Below are positions 42,171 to 50,348 of a stretch of 64,000 nt of DNA, piece after piece. The notes beneath the pieces are model-generated. The model was given only the letters and a program-made list of their open reading frames with translations. It ran no database searches and was not told where the DNA came from. The first letter of the stretch is position 1; each line of letters begins with the position of its first letter. The stretch covers positions 124,001 through 188,000 of the forward strand of contig NZ_JACHFD010000007.1 in NCBI RefSeq assembly GCF_014201715.1, in the 5' to 3' direction. Source of the stretch: Haloferula luteola. Lineage in GTDB: Bacteria > Verrucomicrobiota > Verrucomicrobiia > Verrucomicrobiales > Akkermansiaceae. A program made the position numbers and the translations under genes.

Positions 42171-44389
42171 CGGAAGTCGTTGGGTGGAAGATCGGCGGGT
42201 TGGCTGCCCCATTGAGGATTGGGTTGCGGGCCCATCTCGAATTCGAGGAGTCCTCCGGCAGTGAGTGTTTCGTGCGAAATCCAACTGCGGGTGAAGGGTT
42301 TCCCATTGAGACGGGCGGATTGGATGTAGGGGTGATCGGGCTGATTGTGGTGGGCGCGCACGGTGAAGGAAGCACCCCCGGGGAGTTGAAGGGACGTTTC
42401 CTCGAACAACGGGCTGCCGATCAGGTAGTGAGGAGAACCCGGACAGAAGGGATAGAATCCAGCGGCATTGAAAACATACCACGCCGACATTTGCCCGGTA
42501 TCCTCATCGCCGAACATCCCGTGAATATCGTAGAGCTCGTCCATTACCCGGCGAACCGCTTTCTGCGTTTTCCAAGGTTGTCCGGCGAAGCAGTAGAGGA
42601 AGAGAACGTGGTGATCGGGCTCGTTGACGTGGGCATACTGGCCCATCTCGGCTTTCTCAACTTCGCGCATTTCGTGGATAAGATGGCCGTAGCTGCCCAC
42701 GACGGGGGTGGATGGCAGGGCAAGAAAGGCGTCGAGCTTGGAGGCCAGCTTCTCAGGGCCACCGAGCAATTGGATTAGGCCATACGGATCGTGTTGAACC
42801 GACCACAGCCATTGCCAGGCGTTGCCTTCGACAAAGGCCCCTCCCCAGGCGAGAGGATCGAAGGGCTCCTGCCAGCTCCCATCGGACAGGCGACCGCGCA
42901 TGAACCCTGTCTCAGGGTCCCAGACGTGGCGGTAGTTACCGGCACGTTTCATCAGTTCCTCGAACTCTGTTTCATGGCCTGCCGCGCGGGCGATCCTAGA
43001 AACGCAGTAGTCACCGTAAGCATACTCAAGGGTGCAGGAGGTTGCAGCATCCTTGCGACGATCGGCAGGCACGAAGCCGAGCTCGCGATATTCGTCGAGG
43101 TGATCGCGCCCAGCCCAACCAGCCGGATCATTTTCGTAGGCATTCTTCCGCGTCGCATTCCAGGCGTCGGTGAGATCGAAGGTGCGCAGGCCCTTCACCC
43201 AGGCATCGGCGAAGATGGAGTCGCTGTGAGAGCCGATCATGCACGGGCGATTCCCGGGACTCGGCCAATTCGGAAGCCGACCTCCTTCACGATAGGCGTT
43301 CAGCCAACCTTCAAGGATGCTTGCGGAGCGGTCGGGAGCGGCCAGCAAAAGGAGGGGAAACGCCGCCCGGTAGGTATCCCATAGTCCGTTGTCCGTGTAG
43401 AGCGGACCTTTGAAGGTTTGTCCCTGAGCGAATGGGCTGTAGTGAACCCATTGACCTTCGGCGTTGCGTTCATGAAACATCCTGGGGAACTGGAACGACC
43501 GATAGAGGGCGGTATAAAATGTGGATTTTTGATCGTCACTGGCACCTTGGATCGCAAAGCGCGATAGCTCGCGTGACCACATTTCGCGGGCTCTCTGCTT
43601 GGCAGCTTCATAGGAGAAGTCGGGGAGTTCGGAGGCCAAATTCCTCTCTGCCTGGGCGGAGTCGATGAACGAGGTTCCAATTCGGGCATGCACGGGATCG
43701 CCGTCTGCAAGGGGCGCGAAGGCGACCGCCAGGGTGCTGATGTTGCCATCGCGCTCGATTTCGCTGGATGCGATCGGGTGGTCGAAATGAACGACGAAGT
43801 ATTTGCCGAACCCGTCCGGTGCGCCAAAGGTGACATGCGTTGCTTTTCCTCGTAGCACTCCACGAGCCGCGTCGATTTCCAACTCTCCCTCAGTGTGAAA
43901 GACCAGTTTTGCTTGGTCGGTGGCGGGGTAGGTGATTCTCAGCAGCGCGCAACGTTCGCTGGGAGTGATTTCAAAGGTTGTCTCGTAGCGATCGAGAAAA
44001 ACCGAGTAGTGATAGGGGCGGGCCTCCTCGCGATCGTGGCTGAAGGTGGACGCGCGATCTCTCACCGTTCCTTTCCACGGTCCCACCACGGGGGTGATCA
44101 AAAAATTGGCGTAGTCGCGAATCCAGATGCTCGGCTGATGGGTGGCGCGAAGGCCTTCCCATTGCTGGTGCTTCATCTGGTAGAAAGGTCCCGCATTTTC
44201 TTCCGTTTGGGGAGCCCAAGTGGTCATTCCGAACGGAGCGACAATGGCAGCAAGGGTGTTGCCGCGGGAAAACTCGGCATCGCCATCGGTGCCGGAAAGA
44301 GGGTTCACGCAGTCCACCGGATCGCCGGTCAATGGCGCGGCGGCGTGGGAAAGGGTGGCCAGAAAGAGGCCCATCAGCGGAATTCTCAT
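42167..44389 (-). CDS. GH92 alpha-mannosidase
   Basis: A 740-residue secreted exo-alpha-mannosidase; GH92 needs calcium. Signal peptide MRIPLMGLFLATLSHAAA. Typical strings: VNPLSGTDGDAEFSRGNTLA near the start, GPFYQMKHQQWEGLRATHQPS, FYTALYRSFQFPRMF, YTDNGLWDTYRAAFPLL, AFVEGNAWQWLWSVQHD and FGDEDTGQMSAWYVFNAAG with the catalytic acids. GH92 enzymes trim alpha-mannose from N-glycans and yeast mannan. It is the second gene of an operon with the acetylesterase (19 bases upstream) and GH130 (4-base overlap). Confidence 0.95.
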   Translation of the reverse strand: MRIPLMGLFLATLSHAAAPLTGDPVDCVNPLSGTDGDAEFSRGNTLAAIVAPFGMTTWAPQTEENAGPFYQMKHQQWEGLRATHQPSIWIRDYANFLITPVVGPWKGTVRDRASTFSHDREEARPYHYSVFLDRYETTFEITPSERCALLRITYPATDQAKLVFHTEGELEIDAARGVLRGKATHVTFGAPDGFGKYFVVHFDHPIASSEIERDGNISTLAVAFAPLADGDPVHARIGTSFIDSAQAERNLASELPDFSYEAAKQRAREMWSRELSRFAIQGASDDQKSTFYTALYRSFQFPRMFHERNAEGQWVHYSPFAQGQTFKGPLYTDNGLWDTYRAAFPLLLLAAPDRSASILEGWLNAYREGGRLPNWPSPGNRPCMIGSHSDSIFADAWVKGLRTFDLTDAWNATRKNAYENDPAGWAGRDHLDEYRELGFVPADRRKDAATSCTLEYAYGDYCVSRIARAAGHETEFEELMKRAGNYRHVWDPETGFMRGRLSDGSWQEPFDPLAWGGAFVEGNAWQWLWSVQHDPYGLIQLLGGPEKLASKLDAFLALPSTPVVGSYGHLIHEMREVEKAEMGQYAHVNEPDHHVLFLYCFAGQPWKTQKAVRRVMDELYDIHGMFGDEDTGQMSAWYVFNAAGFYPFCPGSPHYLIGSPLFEETSLQLPGGASFTVRAHHNQPDHPYIQSARLNGKPFTRSWISHETLTAGGLLEFEMGPQPNPQWGSQPADLPPNDFR

Positions 44390-44408
44390 CGGGACGGGTG
44401 ATGGCAAA

Positions 44409-46223
44409 TTACGGGATCCATCGGATTTCCTGTCGGGCATGACCTGGAACTTTTACGATCAGGGTTGATTCGCCATCACGCTGACTGATCCCCTCAATGG
44501 TTACCGAGGTGCCGTCGCGAGTGAGCTTGGCGGTGGTGCCCTTGAGATCGACGGAGACGGCAGGATCGAGAGCGATGTGAAAATCGATGGGGTCGTTTCC
44601 ATCGTTGGCGACGATCCAGAGCGAGGTGGCTGCATCGCCGGTGAGAGTCAGCGAAATCGTGCTTTCTGAGAGGATGAGGCGGCGAGGGCCGTCCACGATG
44701 GTGGAGGAAAGGTTTCGCGGTCCAAAGGGAGTGGGGATCCAAGTGCCTCCTCCAGGTCCGCTGGCAATGAAAGGCTTGCCTTGAACTTGGAACGAGGTGA
44801 CGGCGCCGAGTGCGCCCGTTTCCAGCCGATATCTTGGGGTTTCGAGTTGGTAGCTTGTGGGCAGCGGTTGGAAGACCATTGAATCTGGAGGCAGTGAGTC
44901 GGTGCGAAACGGCACGGGGGGGATGCCGGCAGAGTTGGTGAGATTGGCTTCGGGGATCGGCCCCCAGGCGAATCGCACCCACTGGGGGTCGTTGACGGCG
45001 TCGGATTCCAGAATGACTTCGTCTCCATGCAGGACGGCTTTCGCATGGTGAAACTCCCCGTCTTTGCCGGCTAGTATGAATCCGTTTGGGTGAAAGCCTT
45101 TGCTGACGACCAAGGGCTGGTCGAAAGTCAGGTGCAGTTGAGAAGCTTCCGTATGGACCGATTCCAGTTGTGGCGCCTGGGATGGCAGGGATTCACCGAG
45201 TACCTCACGACGGGCAAGCAAAGCGGTACGTCGCCCGATTTCGCGTTTTTGCCTCGGGTGAAGGTCAAAGCCATCGGTGGTATCGTAGGTGACTACTAAC
45301 CAGGCGTGATCGGTTTGTTGGCAAGCTTTTGCCTGGGCTTCGCGCAACCAGGAGAAATCGAGCCCGTTGATGCGGCCGCTAAAGGCGGGCAGCTGAATGA
45401 TGAAGAAGGGCATTTCCGGTTGGTGCCACGCCCGTCGCCAATCGCGCATCATCTGTTGAAGCAATTCTGCGTAGGCCTCGGGGTGCCCGGAATTCGATTC
45501 TCCTTGATACCATAGGGCTCCTTTGACGGTGAGGGGGGTGATGGGATGGATCATCCCATTGTAAAGAACGGTCGGCGCCATGTCGAACATCGAGCCACTG
45601 ATCTGCTCCTTGGGGACCTCGGGTTGGGAGGCGAGCCATGCTTCCACCGCAGTGCCTCCAAAGCTGGCGTTCACCAGGCCGATCGGTACATGGGCCAACG
45701 TGGGATCCTCGCGCAGGGCCAGTCCGAACGACCAAGCGACGGCCGAGAAATCCGCCAAGGTGGTGGCGTCAGGGGCGACCCATTCTGCAGGGCCTTCATA
45801 TCGGGGGGAATCCGCACCGCCGCGAGGGAGAGTTAGCAATCTCACCTGGGTCGGGCGGGCGGCCAAGCATTCGCGGGCGCTCTCGATTTCACGAACACCC
45901 ATTTGCATATTGGATTGCCCGGAGCACAACCACACGTCTCCGATCCATACGTCTTGGGCCGTTGAGTCCCCGGCGGTCAATTGGTAGGGACCACCAGCCG
46001 GGAAGGCGGACAAGACGGTCTTCCAGCGGCCGTGCTCGTCCACTTCGGTGGTGGCCGACTGCTCTCCGAGTCGAACTTCCAAGGTCTCGCCAGGATTTCC
46101 GCTGCCGCTGAGGCGGAGGGGTTGATCGCGCTGAAGCACCATGCCGGACGAAAACACGGGATCGAGCACCGCTGCGTTCAGGGTCGCAGCCAATAGGGGT
46201 AGGAGAGCCAAAGAGCGATTCAT
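44409..46223 (-). CDS. sialate O-acetylesterase-like SGNH esterase
   Basis: A 604-residue secreted esterase, first gene of the mannose-glycan operon. Signal peptide MNRSLALLPLLAATLNA. Typical features: an N-terminal beta domain (FSSGMVLQRDQPLRLSGSG), the catalytic Ser in WLCSGQSNMQMG (S104), VNASFGGTAVEAWL, GALWYQGESN and the His in FDLHPRQKREIGRR. A beta-sandwich ends the protein (VSVDLKGTTAKLTRDGTSV). It removes acetyl groups from sugars. The ATG at 46223 is used; 12 codons more are open upstream. Confidence 0.92.
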   Translation of the reverse strand: MNRSLALLPLLAATLNAAVLDPVFSSGMVLQRDQPLRLSGSGNPGETLEVRLGEQSATTEVDEHGRWKTVLSAFPAGGPYQLTAGDSTAQDVWIGDVWLCSGQSNMQMGVREIESARECLAARPTQVRLLTLPRGGADSPRYEGPAEWVAPDATTLADFSAVAWSFGLALREDPTLAHVPIGLVNASFGGTAVEAWLASQPEVPKEQISGSMFDMAPTVLYNGMIHPITPLTVKGALWYQGESNSGHPEAYAELLQQMMRDWRRAWHQPEMPFFIIQLPAFSGRINGLDFSWLREAQAKACQQTDHAWLVVTYDTTDGFDLHPRQKREIGRRTALLARREVLGESLPSQAPQLESVHTEASQLHLTFDQPLVVSKGFHPNGFILAGKDGEFHHAKAVLHGDEVILESDAVNDPQWVRFAWGPIPEANLTNSAGIPPVPFRTDSLPPDSMVFQPLPTSYQLETPRYRLETGALGAVTSFQVQGKPFIASGPGGGTWIPTPFGPRNLSSTIVDGPRRLILSESTISLTLTGDAATSLWIVANDGNDPIDFHIALDPAVSVDLKGTTAKLTRDGTSVTIEGISQRDGESTLIVKVPGHARQEIRWIP

Positions 46224-46251
46224 GGGGATGGGTTGGGCCAAGGTTCGACGT

Positions 46252-46277
46252 TCGATCACTGAACGAGTGATTCAGTG
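46252..46277. promoter_or_regulatory. overlapping dyads, operator candidate of mannose-glycan operon
   Basis: ATCACT (46255-46260) pairs with AGTGAT (46266-46271), and CACTGAA (46257-46263) with TTCAGTG (46271-46277). The site lies 30 bases before the esterase ATG, between this operon and the divergent phosphatase. TCGATCACTGAACG (46252-46265) matches 33199-33212, before the GH30 gene, with one mismatch. ACTGAACG-N4-ATTCA (46258-46274) is also found before the TetR gene. Confidence 0.45.
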
Positions 46278-46381
46278 GCTGGCTTTCAGATATTTCTCTG
46301 GGTTCACGGGGGGCGGAGGATCGGGCGAAATGTTGGAGCCGATGGGCGCGTAGAAATGGGCCTTTCAGCCCGACCAGCATC

Positions 46382-47395
46382 ATGTCTGACCTCGTCTCTT
46401 TGACCCGCCGCGACGCCCTCAAAACCACGCTTCTTTTCAGTTCCGGCCTGCTTGCGGGCATGCAGCCCTTCAAAGTGCACGCCGCCGACCGGCTGAAGTC
46501 CCAGGTCGGCGGCGAGGGTCTCCATTTTCTCACGGTCGGCGATTTCGGCACAAACAATGGGAAGCAGCGGCAAGTGGCTGACTCGATGGTCGCATTTGCG
46601 GATCAGCTTGGTGCGCCCTTGGCGTCAGTTTTGGCGCTTGGAGACAACTTTTACGGTCACCTGACTCCCGATACCATTCACCCCCGATTCAGTGGCTACT
46701 ATCCGAAGTCGAAATTGGATGCGCCGTTCTATGCGGTTCTAGGGAATCATGATTACGGCCCGGGTTACGATTCGAAGCAGGGGCGTGCGAAGGCTGAGAT
46801 GGAGCTCGCCTATTCGGTGGCGCATCCGGGGTCTCGGTGGAAGATGCCCGCGAAGTGGTATGCGCGGGAGTTCGGTCCGAAGGAGGATCCGATGGTGAAG
46901 ATCATCTTCCTGGATGGAAACTATTTCGAAGGGGCCATGACTCCTCAGGAAAAGATCGCCCAGCGGCGTTGGCTAGCGGAGGAACTGGACCGGCCCACGA
47001 AAGCTCGTTGGATGTGGCTGGTGTCCCACTATCCGGTGTTCTCCCATGCCAATCCTGGGCGGGAAGGCGAGCGCAAGCATCTCATGAAGGAATGGAAGGA
47101 GGCGTTCCACGATCCTCGGATTTCGCTCTATCTCGCAGGGCACGATCATACCCTCCAGCATCTTCGCGCCGAAGGACTGAAGCAGGATTTCATCGTCTCT
47201 GGAGGTGGTGGTGCCAGTCGTCATGATGTGGCCGAGGCGGGTGAGGATTTCTCGATGAAGACCCGTGGCTTCAATCACATTCATGTGACCCGTGATCGGG
47301 TGGCGGTGAACTTTATCAATGCCGAGGGAGATTTGATTCATGCCTTTGAGAGGGATCTTCTGGGGAAAATGAAGATTCTTCCGCTGAAGAGCTGA
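46382..47395 (+). CDS. Tat-exported acid-phosphatase-like metallophosphatase
   Basis: A 337-residue phosphoesterase. The N-terminus has a twin-arginine signal (LTRRDALKTTLLFSSGLLAG). The calcineurin-like motifs are in order: VGDFGTNNGKQRQV, LALGDNFYGH, AVLGNHDYGPG, WLVSHYPVFSHA, YLAGHDHTLQHL. This is the pattern of tartrate-resistant (purple) acid phosphatases, with two metals. Export by Tat suggests the metal site is filled in the cytoplasm (inference). The gene is divergent from the esterase operon. Confidence 0.92.
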   Translation: MSDLVSLTRRDALKTTLLFSSGLLAGMQPFKVHAADRLKSQVGGEGLHFLTVGDFGTNNGKQRQVADSMVAFADQLGAPLASVLALGDNFYGHLTPDTIHPRFSGYYPKSKLDAPFYAVLGNHDYGPGYDSKQGRAKAEMELAYSVAHPGSRWKMPAKWYAREFGPKEDPMVKIIFLDGNYFEGAMTPQEKIAQRRWLAEELDRPTKARWMWLVSHYPVFSHANPGREGERKHLMKEWKEAFHDPRISLYLAGHDHTLQHLRAEGLKQDFIVSGGGGASRHDVAEAGEDFSMKTRGFNHIHVTRDRVAVNFINAEGDLIHAFERDLLGKMKILPLKS

Positions 47396-47525
47396 TGGCT
47401 CCAAGAGGGGACCGAAGGCTTTCTGGCAATAAACCGCTAGCTCGGGTTTCCTGGCTCCTTCCGTCACGGATTCAAGAAGTCTGATGCACGGAGGAGATGG
47501 TATAAAATGTGCTTTTGCGGCAGGG

Positions 47526-48350
47526 ATGAAGACTCTGCTGAAATGGCCGATGGTTGTGATTCCCGCTGTGTCTCTGTTGCCGGCGGCGACTCAAGTTCAC
47601 CCGACTTATTTTTCCAAATCCAATGCGGATGCTCCCTATCAAGGGAGTGGAAATGAGCAACTGGTGGGATCCGATTATTTTGTGGCGACCCTCCAACCTT
47701 TTGATGAGGCACTGGGCACACTGATTTCGTTTTCGGTCAGTGCGGAAATGGATGCGGCGATTGGGGGCACCGTGGGAGAAAACGGGACTTCCGGTTCGAC
47801 ATCGGGATCCATCAGTGGGGATTTCTTTCTGAATGACCTGTATTTCGCCTCAGCCGGAGGAGGATATGGAAACGGGGGGCTGACCGGAACCAAGGTGGAG
47901 GTGCCTTTTTCGATCAGTCCGTTGGACGAATTGTTTCAGGTCTCCGAGCCGTTTGATGAGGACTATATTGAGGTGGTGACGGGAGACTCTCCTTACCAGG
48001 TGATCTACGACAGTCCTATGAACGTGTTTTATAACAACATGTCGGATCTCGTGGCCTCGGTGGAGGGAAACATTGTGGTGACTTATACGTACGAAACGAG
48101 TTCGGGGGAGATCCGAACGCTGCGGGTGGTCGGGATTTTGCGGAACGTCCAACGCGGTGAAGTGACGGTGGAGTGGACGTCTCAGCCGGGTAAAACCTAC
48201 ACCTTGGAAGCGGGGAGTTCGCTAACGGAGGGATCATTGATGGCGATCGATGCCTCGGTGGAAGCGAGTGAGGGCGAGACCACGAGCTACACTGAGGCCG
48301 TGGAAAGCAGTGTGAAATCGCGCTTTTACCGAGTTCGCGAGAACGAGTGA
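47526..48350 (+). CDS. secreted beta-rich protein with shared C-terminal tail
   Basis: A 274-residue protein. Start at ATG 47526, signal peptide MKTLLKWPMVVIPAVSLLPAATQ; 14 more codons are open upstream. The middle is rich in Gly, Ser and acidic residues without a known domain (FSVSAEMDAAIGGTVGENGT). The last 60 residues carry the tail seen in three other proteins of the window: TVEWTSQPGKTYTLEAGSSL ... KSRFYRVRENE. A surface or extracellular role is inferred from this tail and the signal peptide. Confidence 0.7.
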   Translation: MKTLLKWPMVVIPAVSLLPAATQVHPTYFSKSNADAPYQGSGNEQLVGSDYFVATLQPFDEALGTLISFSVSAEMDAAIGGTVGENGTSGSTSGSISGDFFLNDLYFASAGGGYGNGGLTGTKVEVPFSISPLDELFQVSEPFDEDYIEVVTGDSPYQVIYDSPMNVFYNNMSDLVASVEGNIVVTYTYETSSGEIRTLRVVGILRNVQRGEVTVEWTSQPGKTYTLEAGSSLTEGSLMAIDASVEASEGETTSYTEAVESSVKSRFYRVRENE

Positions 48351-48358
48351 CACGATCC

Positions 48359-48391
48359 GGAGGCGAAGAACTCGCGGATTTCTTCGCCTCC
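48359..48391 (+). terminator. strong 12-base stem, terminator-like
   Basis: GGAGGCGAAGAA (48359-48370) and TTCTTCGCCTCC (48380-48391) form a perfect 12-base stem around CTCGCGGAT, starting 8 bases after the stop of the preceding gene. There is no long T-run after it, so the efficiency is unknown. Confidence 0.6.
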
Positions 48392-48515
48392 AGTGAACTC
48401 TCTTGTCGGGTTTGGCAGACGAGAGTCGCATGAGGAGATGGGCGGATCCTTTTCTGCCCAAGCTCACCTTCGTCCTTCGGAACAAGAAGGATGATGAACC
48501 CATGTGTCCCTCAAT

Positions 48516-49409
48516 ATGAAGCCAACCCAGCGATTTCAGTTTTCAGGAGGGAGCCTCAGGGCTTCCTCGTTTCTTTCTCTTGCCCTTTTAGCGGGGGGGA
48601 CAGTGCCATGTTTGAAGGGCGCGATCACCGCAGATTTTTCCGGCGGAAATGGCAGTGACTCTGTGGATCAGTTTACGGGAGTCGCTGGAGGCGGATGGGC
48701 GGGGGCCTGGCAATCCAACACCGCGGGGACCAGTGGGGGAACGAGCTTTTCGAGTTCAGTTCTCGGCAGCAGCCCCCTGAACTCAGGTGGGGATTATTTG
48801 AGCACCGTCCTTATCGGAGGCAGCGGGACGTCCAAGGGGGGTGTGCAGCGGGCCTACGAAACCTCAGGCTCGGTGGATTTGTCGGCTGTCCATCAGCTGT
48901 CTTTCGACTTCCGGATCGATAGTGATCTGAGCACCTTCACTTCGACCACGGACTATCTCCAGGCGTTTGATCGGCCCGCGAGTTCGGATTTTGGCTCGAA
49001 TGGAACGTGGTTGATCCGGGCTGCCGGGGCATCGGTGAATGGCATCAACGCCCTGAACTGGATGTTCTATGACGGTGGGCAGGATGGGGCGGGTTTCAAT
49101 ACGGCCAATTTCGTCGATTCAGGCGTCGCATTGGCTTCGGGGACCGTGTATCATTTCGAGGTTTTTATCGATCCGGCGGCACTCGAGTATTCGGTGAGTA
49201 TCAATGGCGGGCCGATCTCGGCCCCCTTGGGTTTCCGCACGGGGGATGCAGGCAACCTCGGGAACCTGAATTTTGGAGGTCAGGTATCGAGTGCAGGAGA
49301 AGAGATGGCATTTTCCTTGGATTCGGTAGCGGTGGTTCCCGAGCCGTCAGCCACGGCTTTGCTGCTCGTCGCGGGCTGTGGAATCGGATTGCGGCGTCGT
49401 CGGGGTTGA
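48516..49409 (+). CDS. PEP-CTERM sorting-domain protein
   Basis: A 297-residue secreted protein. Start at ATG 48516; a GTG 12 bases upstream is in frame. The signal peptide lies around residues 16-35 (RASSFLSLALLAGGTVPCLKG). The body is Gly/Ser-rich with lectin-like strands (LSFDFRIDSDLSTFTSTTDYL, YHFEVFIDPAALEYSVSIN). The tail is VVPEPSATALLLVAGCGIG followed by LRRRRG, a full PEP-CTERM signal. It is convergent and overlaps the AraC gene by 63 bases, the two tails lying antisense to each other. Confidence 0.85.
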   Translation: MKPTQRFQFSGGSLRASSFLSLALLAGGTVPCLKGAITADFSGGNGSDSVDQFTGVAGGGWAGAWQSNTAGTSGGTSFSSSVLGSSPLNSGGDYLSTVLIGGSGTSKGGVQRAYETSGSVDLSAVHQLSFDFRIDSDLSTFTSTTDYLQAFDRPASSDFGSNGTWLIRAAGASVNGINALNWMFYDGGQDGAGFNTANFVDSGVALASGTVYHFEVFIDPAALEYSVSINGGPISAPLGFRTGDAGNLGNLNFGGQVSSAGEEMAFSLDSVAVVPEPSATALLLVAGCGIGLRRRRG

Positions 49410-50285
49410 TGGCGCCTGGGGACCTTCCCGATCCGTACTGGCGCTTTCGCGCCGGTAACGGGCGGGGGGCTTTCCGGTCACCCGGGTGAAAACTCGGGTC
49501 AAATAGTAGCGATTGGGGAAACCCGTTCGTTCGGCGATTTCATCGATGCTCAGGGGGCTTTGCTCGAGGAGTCGGGCGGCTTCCCGGGTTCGAACACGGG
49601 CGATGAACTGAGGGACCGTGGTGCGAAATTCGCGTTGAAACAGGGTTGCCAAGGCCCGGGGGGAGATGCCGGCGATTTGTGCGAGCCGTGGGACTTCCAA
49701 GGGCTCGGCAAAGTGATGAGCGATGTGTTCTGCGACTTTGAGGACTTGAGGAGATCGGGGGCGTTCGTCCCAGTCGATTTCCTGGCGGAGAAAAACGTCG
49801 TGCAAAAGGGCGGAGGCTTCGTGGAGGAGGTGAAATCGTCGTCGCGGAGACGGGTGAGACACCCATTGCGCCATGCGTTCTGCGCGAGCCCGTTCCGAGG
49901 CTTGGATGGGCAAAACGATGGAGTCGCCTTGGCGAAGGGAGAGGGCGATGGAAAAGGTGATCCAAAGATGGCGGACGGGGACGGAGCCCCGGGAGTCGAA
50001 CACTTGATGATCGGGAATCAGAACGAGGTGGTCTGGAATCAAATCGATGGCATGATCGCGAAAAACGACACGGTGTCCTGGATCGAAGTTGTAGTAGAGT
50101 CGCCAGAAAGGACTCACCGTGTTGGGGAACATCCAGCGTTCGTTTCGTGGTAGGTAGCCCACTTCGTGGATGAGGATTTGCCCTTCGGAGAGCGCTCCGC
50201 CGAGAGGGGTGTACTCGATGCCGACGCCTGAGTGGGGGTGCTCGTAGGCGCCTCGGTTGATTCCTTGCGGTGCTGAAAAAGACAC
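49347..50285 (-). CDS. AraC-family transcriptional regulator
   Basis: About 312 residues if the GTG at 50285 is the start (MSFSAPQGINRGA); TTG 50321 is the other option. The N-terminal cupin-like sugar-sensing half has HPHSGVGIEYTPLGGALSEGQ, VFRDHAIDLIPDHLVLIPDH. The C-terminal half holds two helix-turn-helix units: PRLAQIAGISPRALATLFQRE and SIDEIAERTGFPNRYYLTRVF followed by TGKPPARYRR. It is divergent from the GH29 fucosidase (63 bases apart), so control of that gene is likely, perhaps with fucose as signal. Confidence 0.9.
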   Translation of the reverse strand: MSFSAPQGINRGAYEHPHSGVGIEYTPLGGALSEGQILIHEVGYLPRNERWMFPNTVSPFWRLYYNFDPGHRVVFRDHAIDLIPDHLVLIPDHQVFDSRGSVPVRHLWITFSIALSLRQGDSIVLPIQASERARAERMAQWVSHPSPRRRFHLLHEASALLHDVFLRQEIDWDERPRSPQVLKVAEHIAHHFAEPLEVPRLAQIAGISPRALATLFQREFRTTVPQFIARVRTREAARLLEQSPLSIDEIAERTGFPNRYYLTRVFTRVTGKPPARYRRESASTDREGPQAPSTPTTPQSDSTARDEQQSRG

Positions 50286-50348
50286 AAATGAGGAGCTAAG
50301 TGGACATCGACGCCTTGTCAAACCGCTGGCAGGCTAGGCGGCGGAATC

